DNA of 64,000 bases from Paraphysomonas bandaiensis (Eukaryota; Chrysophyceae). The stretch spans positions 1 through 64,000 of the forward strand of contig CBFFRP010000138.1 of the NCBI GenBank assembly GCA_965644295.1. The letters run 5' to 3'. A model generated the notes under the pieces. That model ran no database searches, had not been told where the DNA came from, and saw only the letters and a list, made by a program, of their open reading frames with translations. Made by a program: the position numbers and the translations under genes. This document shows, in pieces, positions 45,603 to 56,124 of the stretch (within the stretch, counting starts at the first letter, position 1; each line of letters opens with the position of its first letter).

Positions 45603-45691
45603 CGGGGCCTGGAAACCATAAATGGCCCAATAATGGGTGCCCAGTTCCCGGAAATTATAATGGCATTACCATTAATGCTTACCAGGCCCTG
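45603..45691. mobile_element. hAT-type MITE, 89 bp, with perfect 8-bp target-site duplication
   Basis: Ends CGGGGCCTGG and CCAGGCCCTG match the MITE at 31906-32269, with the first repeat mutated at one base. The interior keeps CCATTAATG motifs but is shortened. The octamer CTGGAAAT is repeated exactly at 45595-45602 and 45692-45699. Confidence 0.85.
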
Positions 45692-46534
45692 CTGGAAATA
45701 CTTTACAAGAATAATATTTTGTGTACCCCGATAAACTCAGTCAAAACACTGAGCTTCTTCAAGAATCTGCTGAGCATTATTCTTGATAGTATTTGCTTGT
45801 TATTAACAACGGACTTGGTTATTTTACCACTCACTTTTTGGCTTCACTGAAACACACGCAGCAACAAACGCCTGCTGCACACACGTTTTACATTCGTTTC
45901 GTTATCTACAGAATCTCTACTTTGTACAATAGTTTCATTTGGTTAGCTACGTCTAATCAGAACTATATCTACCTAATTGGTGTTCATATACGTTGATCGA
46001 TTCATGGTCAGGTTGTTGTAGCTTATATTTCCAAAGTTATAATTATGATATAGCAAATACCAGACCCAATCAAAACCCTGAGATATATATTGGGCGTATG
46101 AAGTTTTAAGCTACTAGTATAAATTTAGAGTGCTGTTATTAGGTGGCAGTGGCAGTTACCTGTGTTACTATCTGATACTTCTATTACCTTGAAATCCTGA
46201 TCGTGTTGAAATATATATTTATTATTACATGAATCTTTTAAAATTGTTTTGCTAGTCAACTTACAACATTCAAAGTGTGGTGGTATACGTTTCTAAAGAT
46301 AAGCAATACCAGTGGGCAGATTCCGGATGATGCATACATCATGCATCATACATAATACATATTCCAGGTCAGTGATAGGGAACAATATAACGTATAGCAG
46401 TATATTGTAAAATATATTGTTCGGTGGACTGGTCAAATATTCTATCAATATTGTTTATGTTAAAGTAGCTCACAATATATTGCAATATCTTGCAATCAAT
46501 ATTATGATAGTCTATGCATATAAATCTCCGTTCA

Positions 46535-46810
46535 GACAGTGATTATTGCAACAATACAGAGGATGATGAAGCTGAAATTGGCTATGCGGAAAAAATTCTT
46601 CAATCAGCTCAAAAATTTAAGAAATGGAAAGTTGAAATATCTAAGTACAGGTGCACGAGTTATGTATGTAGTGTGTACTTCCAATACATGTGAACGCCTG
46701 TTCAGCGCAGCAAAACTGCACTTAATATGCTGTTGTTTTTGAAAGCTAACCGACAGTTGTGGCCGGATGCAAGCATATTTCAATTAATATTGGATGAATA
46801 TGGTGATGAT
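46535..46810 (+). pseudogene. hAT transposase C-terminal relic, frameshifted
   Basis: Three successive frames carry parts of one protein. The first is EDDEAEIGYAEKILQSAQKF, the second TSNTCERLFSAAKLHL, and the third MLLFLKANRQLWPDAS. The order and motifs (CERLFSAA, then LLFLKANR-LW) match the C-terminal dimerisation region of hAT transposases. The shifts between frames make it a pseudogene. It may come from the family that mobilised the nearby MITEs. Confidence 0.75.
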
Positions 46811-47363
46811 TATCAAGTGACCTTAGACCTTATAAAGACAAATACTAAAAATGGAAACTACGGTTGTGTTTACTTACTGATTAGTCATACTAATATATGG
46901 CAATATATTTTTCCCTGTTCCTGTTCCAGATGGATTTGAATGAACATGGTGATGATGTGATCGAAATGATTAGAGCTATAAATGAAAATTATATCATTGT
47001 CATGAACCTAGAACTTAGCTGCTGGTTAATGATACTTATACTATATTGCAATAGGACGCTAGTCAAAGGGTACACCTTCACAGATTTGGTGGAGCTTATT
47101 TCTAGTGATTACTTTCAAGCCTACTGTAAAGTTTGTACAATGGAATACACAACATAGTTCTAGTGATAAATGGAGATCCTTGTGCTAATTGCAATGATAT
47201 GCATTGCTAGACATTTCCAATCATATGAAATTACTCCCTTCCATACAATACAATCATTCAAACCAAAAGTATTCATTAAACTTAAAGAACCCATGCGAAT
47301 TCATTAATAGCATTAGTTTTTTTTCATGGCTACTTCAAACGCATTCTTTAATTCCAACACCAA

Positions 47364-47720
47364 CTACACTGCACTGGTTGCCTCTGGCTCTTTTGGCGTC
47401 TTCAACATCATCTTCTCATTCGCAGATCCACAGAGTAAAGGGGAAATATAGATAGCAGCTGTCCAGAAGAAAACCATAGCGAGAATGTAGAAAAATGAAG
47501 CGAATCCAAATCCCGCACTGAACGCCTCGTATACATCTTCCGACTCACTTGAGTTACTCTTATCTGCCATAGTATCGTTAAACGATGATTGTCCTCCAGC
47601 TGTAGTGCAGAATCCAAGAGACATGAGCCCTAATGCACCGCATACAATAGAGAGAACGAGTTTAACTTTGGATCGTTCATAGAAATCACGTGACTTAATA
47701 GTGAGACTGTCCGCACTCAT
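47364..47720 (-). CDS. Small two-TM membrane protein, intronless paralogue
   Basis: A 118-residue ORF starting MSADSLTIKSRDFYERSKVK; the upstream in-frame Met at 47771 is less likely because the paralogue starts here. The order of features matches the gene at 10980-11443: basic N-terminal helix, TM1 (VLSIVCGALGLMSLGFC), polar loop with SSFNDTMADK, TM2 (ILAMVFFWTAAIYISPL), CGS-ANEK and a polar tail. It has no intron where the paralogue has one. Family and function are unknown; the pairing suggests a lineage-specific membrane family. Confidence 0.8.
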   Translation of the reverse strand: MSADSLTIKSRDFYERSKVKLVLSIVCGALGLMSLGFCTTAGGQSSFNDTMADKSNSSESEDVYEAFSAGFGFASFFYILAMVFFWTAAIYISPLLCGSANEKMMLKTPKEPEATSAV

Positions 47721-48217
47721 GTTTACTCCGAATAATTGCAATTTACGTAAAAATATATCTGTTAAATGCAATGGGAGTTATACTATTAGTCAGACAAGTG
47801 CCTAGTATTCACTGTCTGCTGTGGTGATATATATGTATATGTATGTATATACGCATAGTGTATGTATGCATGATCCCTATGGAGTAATACGTAGATTGCT
47901 GTACGACTATTTTCATACTTTCATATATATGATGATATGCTGCTGTATGCAAGTGAATCATTCTATATCTTACAGAGAATATCTTCTACAGACAGACGCT
48001 GAAAAAAATCAAGCTCTAAACCATGTTTCAGAAGCAATTAAAGAACCCATAAAATCCTTGATATTCTCAAAATAGACTATAATTGTGCGAAAACTATGGG
48101 TTTTTCTCATCCAGGTTTTGTATAGCCGCAGAAAATACTTCCTTCGTGCTTTACAAGCCGCAGTTCTGATAGGCATACCACAACAAGAATTGCTTCCATC
48201 TAGTTACTTATCCAGAA

Positions 48218-49804
48218 ATGTCCTCAGCACAGAGTGTAGAAACCACAAGACGGGTGTGTATAGTAGGCGCTGGGGTATGTGGCCTATCCGTTGCATGGCA
48301 TATCAAGCGCTTGTTAGGAGAGGCTGTGAGTGTGGTCATCATATCGGATAAGTTTTTAAACCAAACCACTAGTTTTGTAGCGGGTAATGATAAACATGCA
48401 TTGTATGGAAATCGAGGGGAGTGTGTGGTTGCACGGCATGATATGCATACGCTACTCTATGAGTTATGTATATTACCGTATAAGTGGATGTGTATCGTGC
48501 ATGATATTTTCTTATCATCACACAGGTGGGCTATGGGAACCTCATCAAGTTAGCAACACTCCTCAAGATCAGATTCTGAAGTGGAGTAAATATACGTATG
48601 AGCTATATAAAGACCTCTACACATCTGTGCATGCTTCAGATGCTGGCATACAACAGCTGTATGTTCACAACTTATTCTCCAGAGAGAGTGTAAGTATTCC
48701 TGGAATTATATCAATGAATTCTCAAACATGAAACATTGTGTATATTGTGGTATTGTGTTTATATGTCTCTAACAACTGTAACAGGAAGATCCGTACTGGA
48801 AGGATGTTCCGTCCTTCTACAGACGACTGCAACGAGACGATCTCATTGGTATGGGTATCTGTCAAAAATATGTCAGTGGATTTATGTTCCTGTCCTATGT
48901 GGCTGAGCCAAGGTGACGTAGGTCTGTGCCTGTATGAATGTTATTCACGTGTTTTTGCTGTGAGACAGATACTTTTTACATTGGATGGAGAACCAGTTGA
49001 AACGGGATGGTGTAGAGTTTAAGCAACAGAAACTGACCCCTGATGATGTCAAGAGTCTTGTATCTTCGGATACTTTTGATGCAGTTGTCATGTGCACTGG
49101 TCTGGGTTCCATGGAACTACTTGATGATAAAGAAATGTATCCAATTCGAGGACAGGTATACTGGCTTCTATACACCCACCAATTAAATTTAACGCTTCCA
49201 TTCATCCAGGTGTTAAAAGTCAAAGCCCCGTGGATGAAATCCTCGTGGACATTCGATGATATTTATTACCTAATTCCCAACAAGGATCTATTAGTGGTCG
49301 GTGGAACGGAAGATGAACATCAGTGGGGTACTACAGCTATGCTCCAAGATTCGGAGAATATTGTGAATGGTGTATGTGAAGCCTTTCCAGCTTTAAGAGA
49401 TGCGTATGTGGTACGTATATGTAGTAGGAGTGATATACATGTTGTTATCAACATGCGTAGATTCTGTATTTATCTACCGTGTTTTTGTCGTACATAGCTT
49501 ATCACATAGCTTGTTGTATTAATGAGATTATGAATAGGAACATACAATGGTAGGACTCAGGCCATGTAGGTCTTCAGTACGCCTAGAGAGTACGACCTGT
49601 ACACCCGATTCATCTGCTGCTATATCTAGTGGCATGACGGATCTCAATATATCTGGTGATTCGAAAATCGTCCTATCATCTGCAAAGCGCCCGCTTGTCG
49701 TGTACTGTTACGGCGTTGGAGGGTGTGGCTTCACTATTGGTCCTGGACTTGCCCATGATGCTGTTGAAAACCACATCAAGCCACATTTGTATCCGGAAGC
49801 GTAA
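48218..49804 (+). CDS. D-amino-acid oxidase family flavoenzyme
   Basis: Six exons (48218-48371, 48526-48689, 48785-48912, 48969-49155, 49210-49410, 49538-49804) give 366 residues, the family's usual size. The N-terminal FAD site is VGAGVCGLS. GLWEP follows near residue 52. The middle has MCTGLGSMELLDDKEMYPIR and the active-site strand YYLIPNKDLLVVGGTEDE. The C-terminal part has VGLRPCRSSVRLE, whose Arg matches the carboxylate-binding Arg of DAAO/DASPO, and CYGVGGCGFTIGPG. It should oxidise D-amino acids to 2-oxo acids, ammonia and hydrogen peroxide. Many relatives are peroxisomal, but the end (HLYPEA) is not a canonical PTS1. Confidence 0.88.
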
Positions 49805-50188
49805 AGCGGTCCCGGTATTCTCTAAGAAGGTGTTATTATGTATAGTATCGAGTATAAACAACTGGATGGTTATGTTTCACGAATTGACTGCATTAAAATT
49901 TACAACAGCCCTCACACCACACCGTAGTTGTGGTACTCAGTATATATATACATAATTGCAATGACCCTTTCGCTAATACAGTATATGATATATGAATAAT
50001 AATAATAAGTATTGCTAACTTACTATTTATCTATGTGGGCTAGTATGAGTGTTCTGAAACGTAAAAGTGGTGTTCTACTTAAAATATTCTACCCCGATAA
50101 TTACTGCAATTTCATATTTCAATTTAGAAGTCAGTGTACCCACTCCTGTCCAGCTATACACTCTCATGTATGTGTTCTCTGCCGCTGG

Positions 50189-50453
50189 CTAAGACAGCAA
50201 AAGAGTCGATTTCGACGCTTCTTCACAGTAGGCCTTAACCTTTTGCAAGACCTTCATCCGCATACCTCCGAGCCACTTGGCTGGCACAATGCCTAAGGGA
50301 AGGCCATCAGATCACAAATCACAGAAGGGTACTGTACTGCTTCTCCTGATGGCCATAAGGCAGTCCCCGATGCAAATTGCACAAAATGTATGTGTAGTCT
50401 GAAGCGTTCCAGTGTGGTAGTAGTAGACTTAGATCACTGCTTTCACTTGTCAT
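50189..50453 (-). CDS. Candidate small two-exon gene, unknown
   Basis: A coding-like exon starts at 50453 (MTSESSDLSLLLPHWNASDY) and continues to GLPYGHQEK. Two splice choices keep a frame. Donor 50332 gives 50453-50333 plus 50292-50189 (74 residues, basic end PAKWLGGMRMKVLQKVK). Donor 50337 gives 50453-50338 plus 50292-50235 (57 residues). No family recognised. It lies next to SINE copy C. Confidence 0.3.
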
Positions 50454-50501
50454 TCTGTACGTTGTACAACGTCGTCCCCTATATACACATCTACCATATA
50501 G

Positions 50502-50692
50502 CGAGAATGGTTGCACTTTGGTGCTTGCGGCGACGCACAAGCAGTTCTCGTAGCGTTAAATAGTAGGGTAATAGAGTTTGTACTGATTAGTTACAGGTAG
50601 AGGTCTAACTAGTTTGTCTAGCATTCATCTCTAGCTACAAAGTTGGTGCAGATTCTTAACACCTATTGCTAATAATAAGGCTTTCAATATAT
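50502..50692 (+). repeat. SINE-like hairpin repeat, copy C
   Basis: The head pairs CGAGAA (50502-50507) with TTCTCG (50545-50550), fully Watson-Crick and different in sequence from the other copies. The inner hairpin and GCGA loop are kept. The body and 3' end match copies A and B. No clear target-site duplication was found. Confidence 0.83.
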
Positions 50693-50865
50693 AGGGTTTA
50701 AAAACATATATGTACAGTGCTTATTCTTTGATTCAGAACTTTTTATCGAACACGACAGAACAATGACAAACCAAGGATCTGTTTCTGTGTGAGTAGTCAT
50801 GAGTCAAGAATACGGGGTGAGTTCACCTTCAAAACTCAAATTCCTGAAGCCACCAGTATCAGAGG

Positions 50866-50930
50866 GCTGCGTAACAATTAATCGTAATTATAATTGCCAA
50901 TTATTGTCTAATTAATTATTTACTCATGAC
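50866..50930. mobile_element. hAT-like terminal repeat remnant
   Basis: GGCTGCGTAACAATTAAT followed by AATTGCCAATTATTG resembles the end of the elements at 9420 and 16273. No matching right end was found. Confidence 0.35.
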
Positions 50931-50970
50931 AAGCAAGAATAGAACCTTCTACTGTACTTGCATGCCAGTA

Positions 50971-50998
50971 TTGACTATTGACTATTGACTATTGACTA
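50971..50998 (+). repeat. TTGACTA tandem repeat, four units
   Basis: Four exact head-to-tail copies of the heptamer TTGACTA in spacer DNA. Confidence 0.8.
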
Positions 50999-51213
50999 GT
51001 GATGCTTTTATCGCTTAGATCGTTGAAGAAAAGTCAACAGAGAACAGAAAAGATAGATTATAATTATTGTACATAATTATTGGTAGCTGAGACATCATGA
51101 GTTTGGCGAATGACAATAAATGATAATTTCTTTAATTGAGTATTGAGTATATTCTGCGCTCAATTAATTAAGTCTTTATCATCCTAATATGTCGAAAATT
51201 GACAAAAACAGAT

Positions 51214-51360
51214 GCATGCTGGTGCTTGTGGCGCACGAATAGTTCTCGTAGCGCCACATAGTAAAACATTAGCAATCGTGTTTGTAGGCTTTTCTTTATT
51301 AGTACTCCCGTGCTCTACAAGTCTACTGCTAATAAGCTAATAATAAGCCATTCAATATAT
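51214..51360 (+). repeat. SINE-like repeat, copy G, decayed
   Basis: Keeps GCTGGTGCTTGTGG, TTCTCGTAGCGCCA and the TGCTAATAATAAGCC-type end, but the head is shortened and does not fold as in the other copies. Confidence 0.55.
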
Positions 51361-51597
51361 TCATGGGTATGCCCCGTCACCACAACATTGGTGGAGTTAT
51401 GATTAATGATAATGATAGCAGCATCAACTACATATTTTATTAAGACGCTGTGAGCACTAAAATAGATATTAACAATATTCTTTTCTCATAAAGAAGGAAT
51501 ATTTTCGATGTAAACTCTAATATAAATATTGAAACATCTGTACATAGTACATAATACATAGACAAACAAACTTTTCTTGAATATGTCCACATTACAA

Positions 51598-54189
51598 TTA
51601 AGCTTCCATCAGCAACTCCCTGACATCACTGTTTATACCGCTAGCTGAGTATCTGTCGCTCTCCTCGAGACAAACCATACACTGGACCACTTTCCGGAAG
51701 GCGCTTCATATAAACAAAACACAATAAGTACAAAGCATACATATGTTATGCATCTATGACATTGCACCAAGACGAAATGTGATATTAATGATATGATTTA
51801 CCTCGAGACAGTAGATAAAACACTGTGAAACGTTCGCTTGGCTACACCGGATTTGATCTGCAATATACAAGTATTACAGAGCAGAAGGCTTTGAGCCATG
51901 ATATGCAGTATAGTCATCGAAATTAACAGACAAGTTGCTTTTATATTACGCACTTCAAGATTCCGGTCCAAAAAGTAAGTTGCCATTCCCGCAGGCAATT
52001 GATGGTCCGGAAAAAGAGATAAAATACTGTCGAGTACTTCTTGTTCTGTTTCACCCTGAAATAAGGCATCCCCAGTAACAAACTCTGAAATAGTGCAACC
52101 CAACGACCATATATCAGCGGGAAATGAGTAGTCAGTAGAACATCCAAGAGTCTCAGGAGCTCGATACCTAGAAACAATGCTGAGTCACGATAAAATATTC
52201 CATACTACTTGCTACTGTACTGCGTAAAACGTCAAGATGTGCACGGGAAATAAACTTAATATCAAACCCACATATACTAAAAAGTAGTCATACCATCTGG
52301 ACCCCACATAATGGGTGAGATCGCCCTCGTCATCATAGTCCATAGAAAAACTGGTTTCCCCCAATTTACTAGGTAGCTTTACTGCAGACCCCAGATCACA
52401 TATTTTAGCTGTAATACCATGAACGGTACGGTTAACGAGTACATTTTCCGGCTTTATGTCTCTGTGAATCTGCAATACTTAGGTCAAGAACAGAGTGTAT
52501 TATTGATATGCACATAGGCAATACGTAAGAATATAAAATAAATCATAATCAATATTCACTGTAACTTACTATATGTTTGCTGTGCATATAAGCCAAAGCC
52601 CCAGAGAGTTGCTCTAAAACACTAATGGCTGTCACTTCAATTGGAGTTCGGCATCCATACGGGGCAGATGACGTTCGATCTACTTGTATCTGTACAAATT
52701 TGATCAACAATAGTGGTCTCATGAACTGACAAATATACACCGCGCACTATAAATGCCAAATACTCACATCAAGCAAAGTACAAGACATCTTTTCTGTTAC
52801 TATGTATGGTACTCCTTCTCTAATAATGCCTTCTTCTAGAGAGATGATTCCATCATGACTCAAATTCTTCAGATGGCTTAGTTCCCTATGATAGCACTTT
52901 TTGGTGTACGCAGCTTCTTCGTCAAGTGTCAACATAGAATTTATGTTTAAGTCGAAAACCTTCACTGCAAACCGTACTCCATCTTGACGCTCGCAATCAT
53001 ACACCTAAGTGCACATAAAAAACACAAACATTACCGGCCTATGCGTACGAACGAACGCTCACAGAGTGGTCTATCTAACCTACCATAGAGAGCACAACAG
53101 GAAGAAATATATATCTAATACAACACACATGACCTATATTACTGTACACCTCACTCACCTTTGCATATGCCCCAGCACCCAAAATTTTCCCTCTCCTATA
53201 GAGTTTGCGACCTCTAAAAATAACATTCTGGTTCTCCTTCTCATGTTTACGGAGCAATATACTGGTAGGATTCAAACGCTCGTCATGACCAGAATCATCT
53301 TCTCTCATATTACTTTTATAGACATCTGTCACACCTATACACACGCATCATTATAACAATACTCCATACAGCATTAGCTCTACCTCTTCGCCTGATATGC
53401 CCCATTCGTACGCTCTCTCTAGGCATCTCACTCTCCTCAGAATGAACGCTTTGCTGACAGCTCGCAGCAGCTTCTTCTTCTAAAATGATTTGTGCCTTCC
53501 TATAATTAAAAAAAATCACCCTACAAATCAATTAACAATTTCATATTCACGTGGCAATGGTAACATCACATAACGAAGAAATACAGGACACATTGAAATA
53601 TACCGTCGGGCACAGGCGTCAAGTACAACCAGCGTTGCGGCAGTACTGGCCCGTTTAAATGACGCATCTCCTAATCCCCGAGTGGCAAAAAATGGATCAC
53701 TACAAAGGCAATATGTGAGTGGGCATATAACTTAAAGGAATTCCACACAATACAGCATACAGAGAATGAACAGTAAGACAGTGCTATGTATATAAATGTA
53801 ACATTCAATACAGTACAACGAGAGTCAATTCCACACCTAACGGCAAATCCTCCATGCTGCTTCATACTAGCAGGAAGATTCTCCGCAATAAAATCCAAAT
53901 CAGTCATCATTTTAACTAAGTATTCCTGACCCTCCCACATGAATGGTTTAGGGCATCCATCATCATCATCAGACTGAGCGAGAGTCCATGCTGCAATTTT
54001 CTGCACACATCTAATCCCATGTTCCCTTAATTCCTTTGCGAGGTTTACTAATTCACGTGCAGTGACTCCATTTAATTGTGGCTTTAAACCAGTCGTCATA
54101 TTAACCACTCGATGGGCTCTATTGATAAGCTGTTCTCGGAAGTGTATTGCCGAGGCAATATCTTCTTCAGAAACATCTGAAAGATTCAT
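51598..54189 (-). CDS. Serine/threonine protein kinase with N-terminal helical extension
   Basis: Ten exons on the minus strand: 54189-53837, 53699-53604, 53499-53384, 53334-53159, 53004-52768, 52689-52570, 52469-52294, 52167-51954, 51857-51802, 51703-51598. They give 549 residues. Residues 1-235 are helical and charged with no recognised domain. The kinase domain has the glycine loop GAGAYAK near 241, the Lys in FAVKVF, HRDIKPEN at 368-375, DLG at 391-393 in place of DFG, YRAPE and DIWSLGC. The catalytic residues are present. The GSRWYRAPE segment and SLGCTISE resemble CMGC kinases. Substrates are unknown. Introns run from 44 to over 130 bp. Confidence 0.85.
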
Positions 54190-54242
54190 CTTTAATGGTG
54201 TTATAGCTAAGTCTATCGGTTAAGATAAACCGACCCTATGTG

Positions 54243-54325
54243 TCTATATGTATGTATGTGTGTATATGTATGTATGTGTGTATATGTATGTATGTGTCTA
54301 TATGTATATGTATGTATGTATATTG
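54243..54325 (+). repeat. TATG/TGTG microsatellite
   Basis: About 83 bp of TATGTATG, TGTGTATA and related tetramers just upstream (on the minus strand) of the kinase ATG. Confidence 0.9.
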
Positions 54326-55594
54326 CATATGAATCTGTCGCATGTATATACACACTGCTACTGTGTATAGAGACAAGCGGTTACAATGAATACAGTGCTG
54401 TAGAATAGAAAAGCATTGTCTACCAATGAAATTATGGATAGTGTTTATGATTGGTTCATTTGATTCTCTGAATATGGATTAGTACGCTGTTGGATAGCAG
54501 GATATGGAGACATGGTAGGATGGGGCAGTCGCCAATTATAGAGCACTAAACACTCTTTGCATAACATAACTGACACATCATCATCTCATCGTATACAATC
54601 TTCTCTGGATGTTCACATCTTACGAGGTTTGGGATGGTTAACATGGTCCTTAAAAGGTGTCCTCAAACGATTAGTATGGCAGAGTATAATCAAGCCTATG
54701 CTTAAAACTCAAGCAGAAAATTCAAGCACAACGAATTTATAATATTATTTTTAAAATTTAATGTGTGAATATTTACTGTGTATGTTAGAACTTATCGTCA
54801 ATATATTTCGCACAGTCTTCTTCCTTTTCCTATGTAGCATACTCTTATAAACTTCATAATAGTATATATTAATAAATGGAAAGTGCTTTCATAGATATAC
54901 CTTATTATAAAATTTTTGTGTCTTAACAAAATAATATTGTAGCCTTTGTAGAGTCAGAAAGGAATCAGTAAACCGGTAGAATATACTGTCAAGGTATTAC
55001 AATACATTGCCTATATCTTAGGAAGGGCAAGGTTGTTATCAGTGGTATTAGAGCAGCTCTATCATCAATGAATTTTCTTATACTTGCAAAATATGCTGTT
55101 CCTTCGATTCAACAAGCACTTGTGAACCGCTAAGACAGTGCAACAGGTTATCCATGATAAGCCATCCGATTATGACGAGAATGAGGACGACAGTGAGGAA
55201 GAGTTAGAATATTTAATATTTAGAGTACCAGTTGTTGAGTTTTCATTATCATGTTGTAGCCTCTACTAACTAGTGACTACCGATCGAGGTAGCGCCCACT
55301 ACATTTATTATTACTTCGTTTGCTGGCAATATATTATTACCCAGCTCTGCTTGCTGTTATGTCTGTAATGAGTAGCTATAACCTACATCCCACAATTAAT
55401 AGTGATCAGTCATTTCAATCATACAGACTAAGCAGCATACCATATCCCCCTGTTCTCAAAGCAGGCAAAACATCAGCATGTAGTTAACATTAATAAATTA
55501 TTTAAAACAGAGACCTTAGATAACGAAGTAAACTACAGTTCACATCGACTTGTGCCCTACATTAGCGACAATCCGAAGAGCACAACCGGATGAA
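54326..55594. other. AT-rich spacer, no gene seen
   Basis: Short unsupported ORFs only. A small acidic-coding-like stretch near 55170-55210 has no continuing frame. Confidence 0.45.
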
Positions 55595-56085
55595 TCAATA
55601 GATGGTATGAAAAATCAACCGCAGTGGACCGTTTCTCAAAGCCAATAAGAGAAAAGACATGGCCCCAAAACTGAGGAAGATTTGAACCAGTTGGTCGGTA
55701 CGCTTAGAATTGAATATATCAGTAAGCAACGTCGAGATCAGACGTGTTAGGTAAACAAGCATCATATATATGTTTTCAGTGCATGAGGTGACAGGATTTA
55801 GTCGATCTTTGAGCTGGCCTATAATTAGAGACAGCACACGAAAAAACACAACATATCCTCAGCTGATGTGACAATACACATAAAGATTAACTACAAGGAT
55901 GAATACGCAGAGGGGAATAATGGATACATATGCCAACAATACATGGAGGAAATGTCTCCATGTGACGAGCGACTACTGTTGTGTTCAGCAAAGAACATCA
56001 CAACGTCAGTGTGAAGATAAGTCAGGGAACGGCAGATGATTAAGTGAGAAAGAGGTAAGAAGATAGATTAGCAAACATAGATAAT
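55595..56085 (-). pseudogene. Possible hydrophobic gene or gene remnant, no start found
   Basis: On the minus strand, pieces at about 56085-56020, 55985-55895 and 55840-55595 can be joined in frame. They encode three hydrophobic stretches (WRHFLHVLLAYVSIIPLCVF, MMLVYLTRLISTLL, LSFGAMSFLLLALR) and a stop at 55595. No ATG or acceptor is visible at the 5' end, and the cyclin gene ends just upstream on the same strand. The donor used (GTCACA) is weak. Confidence 0.25.
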
Positions 56086-56124
56086 GTGTGAGTGGCATAG
56101 ACGAGGTTGACAGCAAAGTCTTGT

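Noticed and set aside
46897-47157. 86-codon ORF after the hAT relic
   Set aside because: No recognisable motif, and it continues relic-like sequence; more likely decayed transposon DNA.
54243-54325. CRISPR-like regular repeat
   Set aside because: It is a simple tetranucleotide microsatellite without spacers, in a eukaryotic genome.
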